Below the pieces are notes generated by a model. It searched no databases and was not told the origin of the DNA. It saw nothing but the letters and a program-made list of their open reading frames with translations. Shown one piece after another: positions 45,668 to 54,639 of a stretch of DNA of 64,000 bases. The first letter of the stretch is position 1, and each line of letters begins with the position of its first letter. Location: the NCBI RefSeq assembly GCF_016859125.1, contig NZ_CP069338.1, positions 2,542,001-2,606,000 on the forward strand, written 5' to 3'. A program made the position numbers and the translations under genes. Source of the DNA: Archangium violaceum. GTDB lineage: Bacteria > Myxococcota > Myxococcia > Myxococcales > Myxococcaceae.

Positions 45668-47348
45668 CAGGATTGATCCAAAGTCCGTAGGAGAGGTTTT
45701 GAAGAGGCGGAGAGCAAGTCCAGACATTCACAGGCAAAGAGGGAGCATCCCTCCGGACGGCGCCTGAAAGAGGGGCGCCGTGGAAGGACAGGAGTGAAGG
45801 TACACAGGCCGAACAGCCAGGGGAGAAGAGGCGCGGGAAGGCCGGAGCGGGAGCAGCTGGCGGGCGCTCAGGCAAGTGTGGCCAGACTCTCGGGCAGCAC
45901 GGCCAGACCCAACAGGCCCTGGTAGAGCACCTCCATGGTGCGTGCGAAGCTTTGGGGCCGTTTGTCGCGAGTCGGCAGGTGCGTGCGCACCAGGGCCAGC
46001 AGGTTGTAGGCCAGCAAACGCAGCCAGCTGAGCACCAGGGGTGCATTGCCTCGCAGGCTGGGCGAGGCGCTGTCCTCCTCCAGCACCACGTCCGCTGTCC
46101 AGTTGGGCCCGTTCTCAATCCCCCAGTGCCGGCGTACCAACGTCAGCATCCGCTCCGGGGACAGTTGCCCTGTGGGAATGGAGGTGAGGAACAGCCGCGT
46201 CTCCACCTTCGGCAGCTCGCCGTCTCTGGTTCGCGTCTGCCTCACCCATACCCATTGCTGGGCGCCGGGAAAGTCCTCCTCTGGCGGCTTGTCCACCACC
46301 CTCAACTCCCTCTCCACCCACTCCCCGCTCGTCCGCTCGCGCGTGCGCACCTTCACTGGCGCCACCGCCAGCGCCACCCACGCCTTGTCATGTAGCCGGT
46401 GGAAGTTCTCCTTGAGCGCCATCAGGTAGTGCTTGCCCGCCTCCCTCACCACCCGCGCATTGGCCGCGCTCGTCATTCCCGCGTCCACTGTCACGTACTC
46501 GAAATGCCGCCCGAACTTCTCCACCACCCGTTTGAACAACTCCGGGAACGCCGTCGCCTCTCCCTGCTTGCCTTCCAGCAACTTCTGGTCGAGCACCGGC
46601 TGGGCCGCGCTGCTGGTGAGACTGGCGCGCAGCGCGTACGGGTACCAGTACTCCCGCCCCTGCTCATCCTTCGTCGTGTGGCTCGGCTCGCACGGCGGCT
46701 GCCCCGGCGTGCTCTCCCCGCCTTCCCGTCAATGCTGACGACGCCCCGGGCGAAGAGCTCATGGCGTATCAGCCCCACTTCCAGGCCTCGGTGCACCATC
46801 TGGTGCACCTCCTGCTCCAACCCCTCTGGCTCCAACTTCCCCAGCAGCCTATCCAACGTCGTGTCGGACACCGGCCGCTTCAGCCCCTCGGGCGCCGTGC
46901 CTTCGCGCAGCATGTCCTCCCCCAGCGCCTCGGCATGCCTCAACACCCGCCGCCCCACCGCAATCGCCTGCACCAGCAGCATCAACATCGCCGCCAGCGG
47001 GTGCCTCTGTCCCCGGCGGGCCCGGGGGTCCTTTACCTCCTTGAATGTCAGCCCCAGGCTCGCCATCATCCTCTGCACGCGGGAGGGGGTTTCCTGCTCG
47101 TCCTTCTTCCCCTTCCCGTTTCCCGCTTGGGGTGTGGAGGGCCCGCCAGCCCTCCCGCCCCGGTTTTTCTTCCCACTCATCCTTCTCCTCCCCGGACCTG
47201 TCCGGCCCGTCTCCGGCTCTGTGCTGGCGCTCCCCCTCGCGATCAGCCCGCGGCTGCTCGCCTCCGGTGGGCGCCTGTAGGCGGGACTATACTTCAGCCG
47301 TAGGCCCGGGTGGGATGACCTCTCCCGTGGGACTTTGAATCAAGCCTG
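45668..47348. mobile_element. ISAs1-like element, copy C
   Basis: 1681 bases, same inverted ends as copies A and B (CAGGATTGATCCAAAG... and ...CTTTGAATCAAGCCTG), flanked by the 11-base duplication GGGCTTGAAGG (45657-45667 and 47349-47359). It is one base shorter than copy B because of a deletion in the transposase gene. Confidence 0.92.
45868..47180 (-). pseudogene. ISAs1-like transposase, copy C, frameshifted
   Basis: The same protein as in copies A and B, but a C is missing in the CTCCCCC run at ~46717, so GKAGESTPGQPP is read as GKAGRARRGSRR. The N-terminal frame runs 47180-46491 and the C-terminal frame picks up to 45868. Catalytic Asp1 and the rest are in different frames, so this copy depends on other copies for movement. 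Confidence 0.9.
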
Positions 47349-47595
47349 GGGCTTGAAGGGCGTGGGCCAGCCGGCTCGAGACGACGCTCTCTCTGGCGAT
47401 GGTGAAGCTCAGGTCCCGCTTTGGAATGCTTTCTGGATCCAGGTGTAGAGCCGTGGATTGGCGAGCCCCCGCGCCGCAGAGCGAGCAGGCCTCCGATTCG
47501 TCATATTCCGTCCCGCTTCCCAGACTCCTGCCAGGGTTTCCCGGCAGCATGTTTGCCTCTGGTTCTGGAATCCTGAATTCGATGCTCTCTCTCAT
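47349..47595 (-). pseudogene. CxxCG-motif hypothetical protein, N-terminal part
   Basis: Begins at an ATG one base after the stop of the preceding peptide gene. It reads MRESIEFRIPEPEANMLPGN, then EACSLCGAGARQSTALHLDP and IPKRDLSFTIARESVVSSRL before the insertion. One CxxCG pair here and CPQGH in the second part may bind zinc. No signal peptide. It follows a short secreted-peptide gene, the order expected for a toxin then immunity gene. I do not know the family; an immunity role is inferred only from position. Confidence 0.6.
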
Positions 47596-47596
47596 G

Positions 47597-47880
47597 TCAG
47601 GGCTCGACTCCGATGAGCTGGGGGATGGGATATTGAGAGTAAAGATTGAGTAGGATATCCCGAAGCTCCGTAGGCTCTGGTGGCCGTTTGTCGTAGCTCC
47701 ATGCGAGCCCCATTGGGAGGAAGGTGGCCCATTCATCGCGTCCACCTGCTTGTGTCCAGCCTTGCACCAGAAGGCTCGCCCTCGCTGGAGCCAGGGCCAC
47801 GTCCGTACTCTCTACGTGCGTACGGGAGAGGCTCTGAGCCACCCCAGGAGCATGATGACTCCCAGCAGCAGCAGTCGCAT
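47597..47880 (-). pseudogene. Short exported protein, frameshifted after its signal sequence
   Basis: An ATG with AAGGAG ten bases upstream starts a signal-like MRLLLLGVIMLLG. The frame then hits a stop (RASPVRT), but a one-base shift in the GGGG run at ~47843-47846 opens VAQSLSRTHVESTDVALAPA, GWTQAGGRDEWATFLPMGLA and LLNLYSQYPIPQLIGVEP to a proper stop directly before the CxxCG gene. It is probably the partner of that gene. Confidence 0.5.
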
Positions 47881-48156
47881 CGAAGAGACTCCTTCCGGGC
47901 AGCGTGCAGAAGAGGGCGTTCAGGGTCGCACTGCCAGAAACGAGGGACGAGCCGTTGAATGGGGGGGAGTTGACCTTCTAACGCGGCCGCTCTTCCACGA
48001 GCATAGGACGGAGTGAAGGCCTGTTGAGAGGTGGAGGACTGGAGCGGAGGGGCCGAGGAGGACCGCTGACGGGGGCCGCCCGAGCAGTGCCGCAGTTGAG
48101 GAGACACCGCGACGGCGCGGTCCCGTGCCTCGCCGCGCGGGGACGCCCGGCCGGTG

Positions 48157-48834
48157 CTACTCCCACCCGTTGAGCCATCCTCCGCGAGAAAGAAGGTCGA
48201 TGGCTTCGTCGATGCCGTGGGGGGCCTTCGCCGCCAGCTCGTCCAGATCGTCACCCAGAAGCGCGCGCATTTGAGTCGGTACGAACACCAGGTCGATGAA
48301 CTTGGCGGCGACTGGCAATGCTCGCTCGATGGCCTCGGTGGCTCCTGCTGACTGGCCCCCGATTGCCTCCGCGACGAGTTGTATACCACGGTCCCGTCCA
48401 ATGCCGTCCGTGAGCCGAGCGAGCTCCGGCAGGCGATACGCGGTGGTGATCACCACTCGCATCAGGGCAACCACCCGGGGCTGAAGTGCATGGGCCAGGA
48501 TGCCGCTCGCCACGGTATGCAACCGCTCGCGCAGCGTCAGGCCGGCTGGGAGGTCCATGGACGGTGCGAGCATGCTCGCGACGTTGTGGCGGACGACCGC
48601 GGTGAACAGCTCTTCCTTGTTGGCGTATCGCGCATAGATGCTGGCCTTGCCCGCGCCGGCCTGAACCGCGACCTGATCACAACTCGTCGCATCGAAGCCG
48701 AGGTGCAAGAACAAACGTGTCGCCGCCTCCAGGATACGGCGATCGACTTCGCCGGCCTGCTCCGCCGACGGACGACCACCCCGGCCCCTTCGCGCCGCCG
48801 GAGCCTTGGGGGGAGAGGTGCTTTTCCCTTGCAT
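48157..48834 (-). CDS. TetR-family repressor
   Basis: 225 residues from the ATG at 48834 (MQGKSTSPPKAPAARRGRGG), chosen because earlier in-frame starts overlap the operator. The TetR HTH reads RRILEAATRLFLHLGFDATS, then VAVQAGAGKASIYARYANKE. A ligand-binding helical domain follows. It is divergent from an NmrA-like/epoxide hydrolase operon across a region with a perfect dyad. It probably represses both itself and the operon until a small hydrophobic inducer arrives. Confidence 0.88.
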   Translation of the reverse strand: MQGKSTSPPKAPAARRGRGGRPSAEQAGEVDRRILEAATRLFLHLGFDATSCDQVAVQAGAGKASIYARYANKEELFTAVVRHNVASMLAPSMDLPAGLTLRERLHTVASGILAHALQPRVVALMRVVITTAYRLPELARLTDGIGRDRGIQLVAEAIGGQSAGATEAIERALPVAAKFIDLVFVPTQMRALLGDDLDELAAKAPHGIDEAIDLLSRGGWLNGWE

Positions 48835-48869
48835 GACCGGAGCGCATAGGCTAATTCCCCGCTCATTGC

Positions 48870-48891
48870 AACTGAACGTCATCGTTCAGTT
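48870..48891. promoter_or_regulatory. TetR-type operator
   Basis: AACTGAACG, a four-base spacer (TCAT) and CGTTCAGTT form a perfect 22-base dyad. It lies 36 bases upstream of the repressor start and about 80 bases before the operon. This matches the length and symmetry of TetR-family operators. Confidence 0.75.
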
Positions 48892-48970
48892 TCTTCATCG
48901 AGGGGAGTTGTGACGTGGCCAGGATGACGCTCGAGGAGTGGAGCAGCGCGCACGAAGTTGAGGGGGCGCC

Positions 48971-49876
48971 ATGAGGGACGGGGCTGGCCAGCTCATCGTT
49001 CTCGCGGGGGCAACCGGAGACCTGGGCGGACGGCTCGCGAGCGCGTTGACCCGGAGGCACGCGCGGGTCCACGCACTGGTCCGGGTGGGCACTTCGGAGA
49101 CGAGGAAAGCCGCGGTGCTCGCTACTGGGGCGACCCCCATCGAAGTCGACTTCGACGACGCCGCGGCGCTCGAACGCGCCTGCACCGGCGCCGCCTGCGT
49201 CGTTTCCGTTCTCAACGGGCTGGAACCGACGATCATTGGCCTGCAAAGCCGGCTGCTCGACGCCGCGGTCGCGGCCGGCGTGCCGCGATTCATGCCGTCT
49301 GATTTCTCGCTCGACTTCACCAAGACGCGGCCGGGCGACAACCGCAACCTGGACCTGCGTCGCTCTTTCATGGCTCGGGTCGACCAGGCACCCATTCGCG
49401 CGCACTCCGTGTTGAATGGGATGTTCATGGATCTGCTGACGGGAGATGCCCCCATCATCCTGCGCAACCGCCGCCGGATCCTCTACTGGGGCGATGCCGA
49501 TCAGCTGTTGGATTTCACCACGAAGGACGATGTGGCCGATTACACCGCCGACGTCGCCCTGGATGCCGACGCGCCTCGCTTCCTGCGGATCGCCGGACAC
49601 TCCGCGAGCCCCCGTGACCTGGCGGGCATCATGACGCGACTGAGTGGTCAACGCTACGCGCTGTTCCGGGCGGGCGGGCTGGGGCTGTTCAGTGTTGTCA
49701 TCAAGATTGCCCGCACGCTCACACCCAAGACGGATGAGCCATTCCCCGCTTGGCAGGGGATGCAATATCTCCGCGACATGTCGAGCGGCCGGGGCAAGCT
49801 CTCCCCCCTCGATAATGAACGGTATGGCAAGACGAATTGGACGTCCGTCGAAGACGTCCTCGCCGGCCCCGTGTAA
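48971..49876 (+). CDS. NmrA-like NAD(P)-binding oxidoreductase
   Basis: 301 residues. The Rossmann motif GATGDLGGRLAS begins at residue ~13; ARVHALVRVG and PRFMPSDFSLDF follow in the order of NmrA/isoflavone-reductase-like atypical SDRs. No YxxxK is apparent, so it may be a sensor or a reductase with altered chemistry. It is the first gene after the TetR operator and is followed 27 bases later by the epoxide hydrolase gene, probably in one operon for the handling of an electrophilic or aromatic compound. Confidence 0.85.
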   Translation: MRDGAGQLIVLAGATGDLGGRLASALTRRHARVHALVRVGTSETRKAAVLATGATPIEVDFDDAAALERACTGAACVVSVLNGLEPTIIGLQSRLLDAAVAAGVPRFMPSDFSLDFTKTRPGDNRNLDLRRSFMARVDQAPIRAHSVLNGMFMDLLTGDAPIILRNRRRILYWGDADQLLDFTTKDDVADYTADVALDADAPRFLRIAGHSASPRDLAGIMTRLSGQRYALFRAGGLGLFSVVIKIARTLTPKTDEPFPAWQGMQYLRDMSSGRGKLSPLDNERYGKTNWTSVEDVLAGPV

Positions 49877-49903
49877 CACCCCCCCTGAACTGGAGTGCTC
49901 CTG

Positions 49904-51067
49904 ATGACTGGCCACATCGAGCCGTTTCACCTGTCCGTGCCGCAATCCCAACTGGATGACCTGCGTGCGCGGTTGATGAACACCCGCTGGCCCGATCCAG
50001 AGACGGTGGAGGACACCCGCCAGGGTCCGCCGCTCGCCAGGATCCGTGCGCTCGCGGAGCGGTGGCGCGACGGCTATGACTGGCGCCGGTGCGAGGCGCT
50101 GCTCAACGGCTTCAGCCAGTACCGCACCGAAATCGACGGACTGGGCATCCATTTCCTGCACATCCGCTCGCCCGAACCAGACGCGTTGCCACTCCTCATG
50201 ACGCATGGCTGGCCAGGGTCGGTGCTGGAGTTCCGTGACGTGATCGGGCCCCTCACGAACCCGGCCGCGCACGGCGGCAAGGCGTCCGAGGCATTCCATC
50301 TTGTCATCCCGTCGCTGCCGGGGTTTGGCTTTTCCGACAAGCCCACCGGGCCCGGGTGGCACATCGGGCGCATCGCCGGCGCGTGGATCACGTTGATGCG
50401 GAGGCTGGGCTATGCGCGTTGGGCCGCGCAGGGCGGCGACTGGGGCGCGGGGGTCACGACGATGCTCGGCTACATGGCGCCCGCCGGCCTGATCGGTGTC
50501 CACCTCAATATGGTGATGTTCCAACCGACCGGCGAGGAACGTGCGAACGCTGACGCTCACGAGCAGAAGATGCTCGCTGACGCGCAACGCTATGACGAGC
50601 AGTTCTCCGGCTATTACAAGCTCCAGAACACCCGGCCGCAGTCTGTCGCGTTCAGCCTCGCGGACTCACCTGTCGGACTGGCCGCGTGGATCTATGCGCT
50701 CTTCCAGGACGTCTCGGACAGCGGCGGCGAGCCGGAGCGCGTGTTCACGCTCGATGGGATGCTGGACGACATCATGCTCTACTGGTTGCCCAACGCCGGG
50801 CCGAGCTCCGCGCGCTTGTACTGGGAAAGCGCACAGGCGATGAAGCAGGGTAGCATGCCGGCCCTGCCAATGCCAACGCCGGCCGGCATCAGCATGTTTC
50901 CCGGCGAGCAGGTGCGGCTGTCCCGGCGCTGGGCGGAGCCCCGCTTCGCCCACCTCGTCCACTTCAACGAGTTGGAGCGGGGGGGGCATTTCGCGGCGCT
51001 GGAGCACCCCGCGGCCTTCGTGGAGGAAGTCCGCGCCACCTTTTCTGGCCTCCGGTCGCGCGGGTGA
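49904..51067 (+). CDS. Epoxide hydrolase
   Basis: 387 residues from the ATG before TGHIEPFHLS. The N-terminal EHN domain (SQLDDLRARLMNTRWPDPET) and the alpha/beta hydrolase domain (LLMTHGWPGSVLEFRDVIGP with HGWP oxyanion hole, AAQGGDWGAG with Asp nucleophile, ERGGHFAALEHP with His) are those of soluble and microsomal-type epoxide hydrolases. It opens epoxides to diols. Co-regulated with the NmrA-like gene by the TetR repressor. Confidence 0.92.
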   Translation: MTGHIEPFHLSVPQSQLDDLRARLMNTRWPDPETVEDTRQGPPLARIRALAERWRDGYDWRRCEALLNGFSQYRTEIDGLGIHFLHIRSPEPDALPLLMTHGWPGSVLEFRDVIGPLTNPAAHGGKASEAFHLVIPSLPGFGFSDKPTGPGWHIGRIAGAWITLMRRLGYARWAAQGGDWGAGVTTMLGYMAPAGLIGVHLNMVMFQPTGEERANADAHEQKMLADAQRYDEQFSGYYKLQNTRPQSVAFSLADSPVGLAAWIYALFQDVSDSGGEPERVFTLDGMLDDIMLYWLPNAGPSSARLYWESAQAMKQGSMPALPMPTPAGISMFPGEQVRLSRRWAEPRFAHLVHFNELERGGHFAALEHPAAFVEEVRATFSGLRSRG

Positions 51068-51480
51068 CAGCGCTCACCAGACGGGTCTGGGAAACATTGC
51101 TGTCCATGGCTGTTGGAGCCCCAGGAGAAACCATGTCAAGGGGCTTGGTCGGGGAGCGCCCACCGTATGAGGAAGAGCCGTTTCGAGCCCGCAGGGCTCG
51201 TTCCAGGAGCGCTCGCGCTGCTGCTCGTGCGCGGGAATGAAGCTCCGAGGTGTGTTGGATGGCCGGCCTCTCACAATGACAGGCAGGAGGCTCGGCCCCC
51301 CTTGACGGCTCGAGCGACCGGGGCCGCTGGGCGCTGCGTCAGTAGGCACTGAAGTGCGGAGGGCTCGCTCCCCGGGTGCGTGGCGGGAAAGTTCGTTTTC
51401 TTATATCAAGAAGCTTTCGCATGGACGGCGCATCCAGGCGCATGCGAAACGTATGAGACCTCTGGAACCGAAGAGTGCAC
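51068..51480. other. Intergenic region, no gene seen
   Basis: About 410 bases between the epoxide hydrolase and the cupin lipoprotein. The short frames in it have poor codon bias. I see no RNA or repeat that I can name. Confidence 0.55.
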
Positions 51481-51984
51481 ATGGCTCGTCACGTTCGCCA
51501 CCACTGGCTGGGTCTGGGGTTCATTGCGCTCGCGGGTCTGCTGAGCGCCTGTACGGGCGAGCCCGTGGCGGATGGCTCTGGGAACAAGCCCGATCCGATG
51601 GGGCAGGCGGCCGCGATGATCGTCTACTCGCCTCGGGGCGGGCCCGTGGACGAGTCGGGCTTCATCTCGCTCGGGCCACCGGAGGCACTGGGCGGGCGGG
51701 TGCTCGAGGGTGACCCGCGGATCTTCGCGCGCGTCGACTACAGCGCGAATGGCGTGACGGCGGGGCTCTTCAAGGCGACGACGGGCACGCTCGAGGTGGC
51801 GTTCCCCTTCACGGAGCACGCCACCATCCTCGAGGGGGAGGTCACCATCACGGACGGTACGGGCCAGAGCCACTCGTTCAAGCCGGGCGACAGCTACTTC
51901 ATCCGCCAGGGACAGGTCATCGTCTGGGAGGTGAAGGATAAGCAGGTTATCAAGTCGTTCTTCAACACCGTCGAGCCCCAATAG
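51481..51984 (+). CDS. Cupin-domain lipoprotein
   Basis: 167 residues. A signal peptide with lipobox (LIALAGLLSACTGE-like, Cys ~24) is followed by a disordered stretch and a cupin fold: GTLEVAFPFTEHATILEGEV, TITDGTGQSHSFKPGDSYFI, RQGQVIVWEVKD. This is the Cupin_3 type found in (S)-ureidoglycine aminohydrolase-like proteins. It would sit in the outer membrane facing the periplasm. The first metal-binding His cluster is not obvious, so a binding role is as likely as an enzymatic one. Confidence 0.75.
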   Translation: MARHVRHHWLGLGFIALAGLLSACTGEPVADGSGNKPDPMGQAAAMIVYSPRGGPVDESGFISLGPPEALGGRVLEGDPRIFARVDYSANGVTAGLFKATTGTLEVAFPFTEHATILEGEVTITDGTGQSHSFKPGDSYFIRQGQVIVWEVKDKQVIKSFFNTVEPQ

Positions 51985-51993
51985 GCTGGTGGC

Positions 51994-52170
51994 ATGATCC
52001 GCTCTTCGCCCTACGGGAAACACGCGGTCGAACTCGAGCCCACGGGAGAGACCGTCCAGGGGCAGGCGCTCTTCCGCCTGCGGGTCGATGGCATCCGCAT
52101 GGAGTCCACGCGCTACACCCTGGGGGCGCAGTCCCTTGGGGTACACGTCGGCCTGGCCACGCCCCAATGA
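51994..52170 (+). CDS. Possible short hypothetical protein
   Basis: 58 residues (MIRSSPYGKHAVELEPTGET; LFRLRVDGIRMESTRYTLGA), ending SLGVHVGLATPQ. It lies 9 bases after the cupin gene on the same strand. The beta-strand pattern is regular and codon bias is good, but no family is known to me. Confidence 0.45.
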   Translation: MIRSSPYGKHAVELEPTGETVQGQALFRLRVDGIRMESTRYTLGAQSLGVHVGLATPQ

Positions 52171-52499
52171 GGTGCGCGGCAGGGGCCTGGACCTCTTGGC
52201 TGTCTTGCTCCTCAACACCACGCGGCCTGGTGTGGCCCTCGCGCTGGGGCCAGCCTCGCACCTGCCGGGGGCAGGCCCTGGTGCTCCACACCGCTGCCTG
52301 GGGCTCCACGCTCCCCTCCTCCGCTCCCGCTTGGGGGAACTCGGTTCTGCGCAATGGCGTGGGGATACTCGGTCAGCGGCCTGGACGGGACGCACCGCTG
52401 CCCTCCATGGCGGACGGGCTGGGCGCTGTCCTGGAGTGGTGACGGGGGCGGCGTGGGCGCGCGGACGGTGCGGGAGCTGCACCATTGTGGTCGACCTGC

Positions 52500-52911
52500 G
52501 TTTCGCGTGAGGCAGCCCGGCACTGCTCCCCCCTTGGAGCCACTGCGAGGACTCCAAGGAGGGATAGACGATGTCGACACGGCCGATGACGCCGCTCGGG
52601 AAGGAGGGCTCGCGGAGCGGCGGCTGACCTTCTTGCCGAGCTGGTTGAACAGGACTTCAGGAGCGTTTGGGAACGAGGAGCAGGGTGTGTAGTGGGCGTC
52701 GCCGTTGGCGTTGCGGTCGTTCGGGTATGAATCGGGGGGGGTGCCGCCGAGCAGGATGGCCGAGGCGGTTTCGGCAGGCGCGAACGGGTCGGGGTTTGAG
52801 TTGTTGAGCGTCGAGTTGCTGTTGTACCACCCGAAGAAGGCATGGGAATGCATCCAGCTGTCGCGCTGCAGGTAGAATTACGAAAGCCATCAACATCAAA
52901 AGCCGCGCCAT
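52500..52911 (-). pseudogene. Decayed exported-protein gene, and non-coding surroundings (52171-53180)
   Basis: An ATG at 52911 opens a signal-like MARLLMLMAFVILPAARQLD, then the frame shifts into SWMHSHAFFGWYNSNSTLNN, NPDPFAPAETASAILLGGTP and NGDAHYTPCSSFPNAPEVLF before shifting again near 52620. I do not recognise the family. The rest of 52171-53180 holds no frame with consistent coding character. Confidence 0.35.
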
Positions 52912-53180
52912 TCCGGGCGCGCTGATTGGTCCATGGGAGTGCTGGGATTCTCAGGCCCTGGGTACCCACCAGCCCTCCGCGGCTGCGTTCCGCGGGGACG
53001 CCAGCGCGTCCCGGGACGACGCTTCAGGCGCTGGCGCTCTTCGCCGAGCGGCTCGTGTCGCGCGGTCGCTATCGGCAGGGGTGTGGTTCTCATCCTGAGC
53101 ACGCCCCGAGGGGAGAACGAGACCTCCCCGCCGTCCCGGGGGTGGCGTCCCACCGGTGTTCAGGTGCTCCCCCGTCGGGC

Positions 53181-53609
53181 TCAGGCGTCGTCGCGGGGGA
53201 GGAAGCTGGGGTTGAAGACCACCTCCCAGAGATGCCCCTCCGGGTCCTGGAAGTACCCCGCGTAGCCCCCCCAGAAGGTCCGCCGTGCCGGCTTCACGAT
53301 GGTCGCGCCAGCTTTCCTGGCCTGCTCCATCACCTCGTCGACCTCCCGTTCGCTGGAGACGTTGTGACCGATGGTGACGTCAGGGGAGCCGCGGGCCGAC
53401 CGCGCGAGCCCCGTGTCATACGCGAGGCCATCGCGCGACCAGAGCGCCAGCTTCAAGCCGGGCTGCAAGTCGAAGAACGCGACCGCGCCATGCTCGAACT
53501 CGGTGCCCATGACGCCCTCGGTCGGAAGACCCAGACCATCGCGGTAGAAAGAGAGAGACCGTTCCAGGTCATCGACGCACAGGGTGACGACCGATATCCT
53601 TGGCTTCAC
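53181..53609 (-). CDS. VOC/glyoxalase-fold protein
   Basis: 142 residues from a GTG with GGAGG just upstream. Two beta-alpha-beta-beta-beta modules: RISVVTLCVDDLERSLSFYR, GAVAFFDLQPGLKLALW, and ATIVKPARRTFWGGYAGYFQ, DPEGHLWEVVFNP. The PEGHLWEV end is typical of glyoxalase/bleomycin-resistance/dioxygenase superfamily members. Divergent from the AraC-type regulator, which may control it. Confidence 0.87.
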   Translation of the reverse strand: MKPRISVVTLCVDDLERSLSFYRDGLGLPTEGVMGTEFEHGAVAFFDLQPGLKLALWSRDGLAYDTGLARSARGSPDVTIGHNVSSEREVDEVMEQARKAGATIVKPARRTFWGGYAGYFQDPEGHLWEVVFNPSFLPRDDA

Positions 53610-53612
53610 GTG

Positions 53613-53626
53613 CAACCTCCAGGTTG
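53613..53626. promoter_or_regulatory. Dyad between the VOC and AraC-type genes
   Basis: CAACCT, CC, AGGTTG is a perfect inverted repeat in the 78-base divergent spacer and it overlaps the Shine-Dalgarno of the VOC gene. It could be an operator or an mRNA hairpin that hides the ribosome-binding site. Confidence 0.4.
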
Positions 53627-53687
53627 GGTGTCGAGGTGAGCACCGTGCGGACGCACGGCGGGCACCTCCAATGTCATCGCGTGGGAC

Positions 53688-54572
53688 ATGATGCAGGGCG
53701 GGCATGGTGGCGTCTTGAACGGAGCGGACAATCCCCGGCCGAACGGGGCCACGCTCGCACAGGCAACCGGCGACTACCGGCAGTGGCCGGCCATTGAACC
53801 GCTCCAGGAGGTCTTCGCCTACACGTGGGTCCACCGCTTGCCGGAGGCGAGCGCTCCCGTCCTCGTCGTCCCCGACGGCAGCATCGACCTCCAGTTCGTC
53901 GATGGTTCCTGGCGCATCGCCGGACCGGATTGCGAGCCCCAGGTCGAATGCGTTTCCGCGGGTGCGACCGTGGTGGGATTCCGCTTTCGGCCCGGGTGCG
54001 CGTCCAGGTGGCTGGGGGTCAGCGCGCATGAGCTCCTCAACCAGCGCCCGCTCCTGGAGCAGCTGTGGGGGTCGAGGGTGCGACGCCTCGCCGAGGCCGC
54101 GGAGGAGAGCCGCGACCCGGCAGCCCTCACCCGAGCCGTCGCGTCCCTCGTGGCGCACCACCGCCCGGCGCGCAGCTCGGCCGATGCGTTTATGGGCACG
54201 GCGTTCGCGCTGCTGTCGGGAGGAGCGCCGGAGGGCACCCCGGTCGTTCGCTGGCTCGCGAGTGAGCTCGGAATGGGGGAACGGACACTGCGGCGGAGGT
54301 TCGACGAGCACTTCGGGTATGGACCGAAGACGCTCGAACGCATCCTGCGGTACCAGCGATTCCTCCACCTCGCACGCCAGGCGAAAGGCAGGTCCCCGGC
54401 CGCGCTCGCGCTCGAAGCGGGGTATGCGGATCAGTCGCATCTGAATCGGGAGAGCCGCCGGCTCGCCCGCAGCACACCCGGCGAGGTCGAGAAGCTCCTG
54501 TCCATCACCGGACCCTCGAGCCGCTCATCCGCGACGTCGCCGACGGGAAGCTTCGGATCCTCATCCGCCTGA
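53688..54572 (+). CDS. AraC-family regulator
   Basis: 294 residues. An N-terminal ~150 residues with DUF6597-like features (PVLVVPDGSIDLQFVDGSWR, VGFRFRPGCASRWLGVSAHE) and a C-terminal AraC HTH (VRWLASELGMGERTLRRRFD, YGPKTLERILRYQRFLHLAR, AALALEAGYADQSHLNRESR). The last ~25 residues (Ser/Thr-rich) run into the following broken NTPase region and may not be original. Probable regulator of the divergent VOC gene. Confidence 0.83.
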   Translation: MMQGGHGGVLNGADNPRPNGATLAQATGDYRQWPAIEPLQEVFAYTWVHRLPEASAPVLVVPDGSIDLQFVDGSWRIAGPDCEPQVECVSAGATVVGFRFRPGCASRWLGVSAHELLNQRPLLEQLWGSRVRRLAEAAEESRDPAALTRAVASLVAHHRPARSSADAFMGTAFALLSGGAPEGTPVVRWLASELGMGERTLRRRFDEHFGYGPKTLERILRYQRFLHLARQAKGRSPAALALEAGYADQSHLNRESRRLARSTPGEVEKLLSITGPSSRSSATSPTGSFGSSSA

Positions 54573-54639
54573 AGCTCCCGCTGGCCGAGGCCATCGCCGC
54601 ATCCCCCAGCAGCGTCACCCTCCCCCGCCCCCACGTAGA

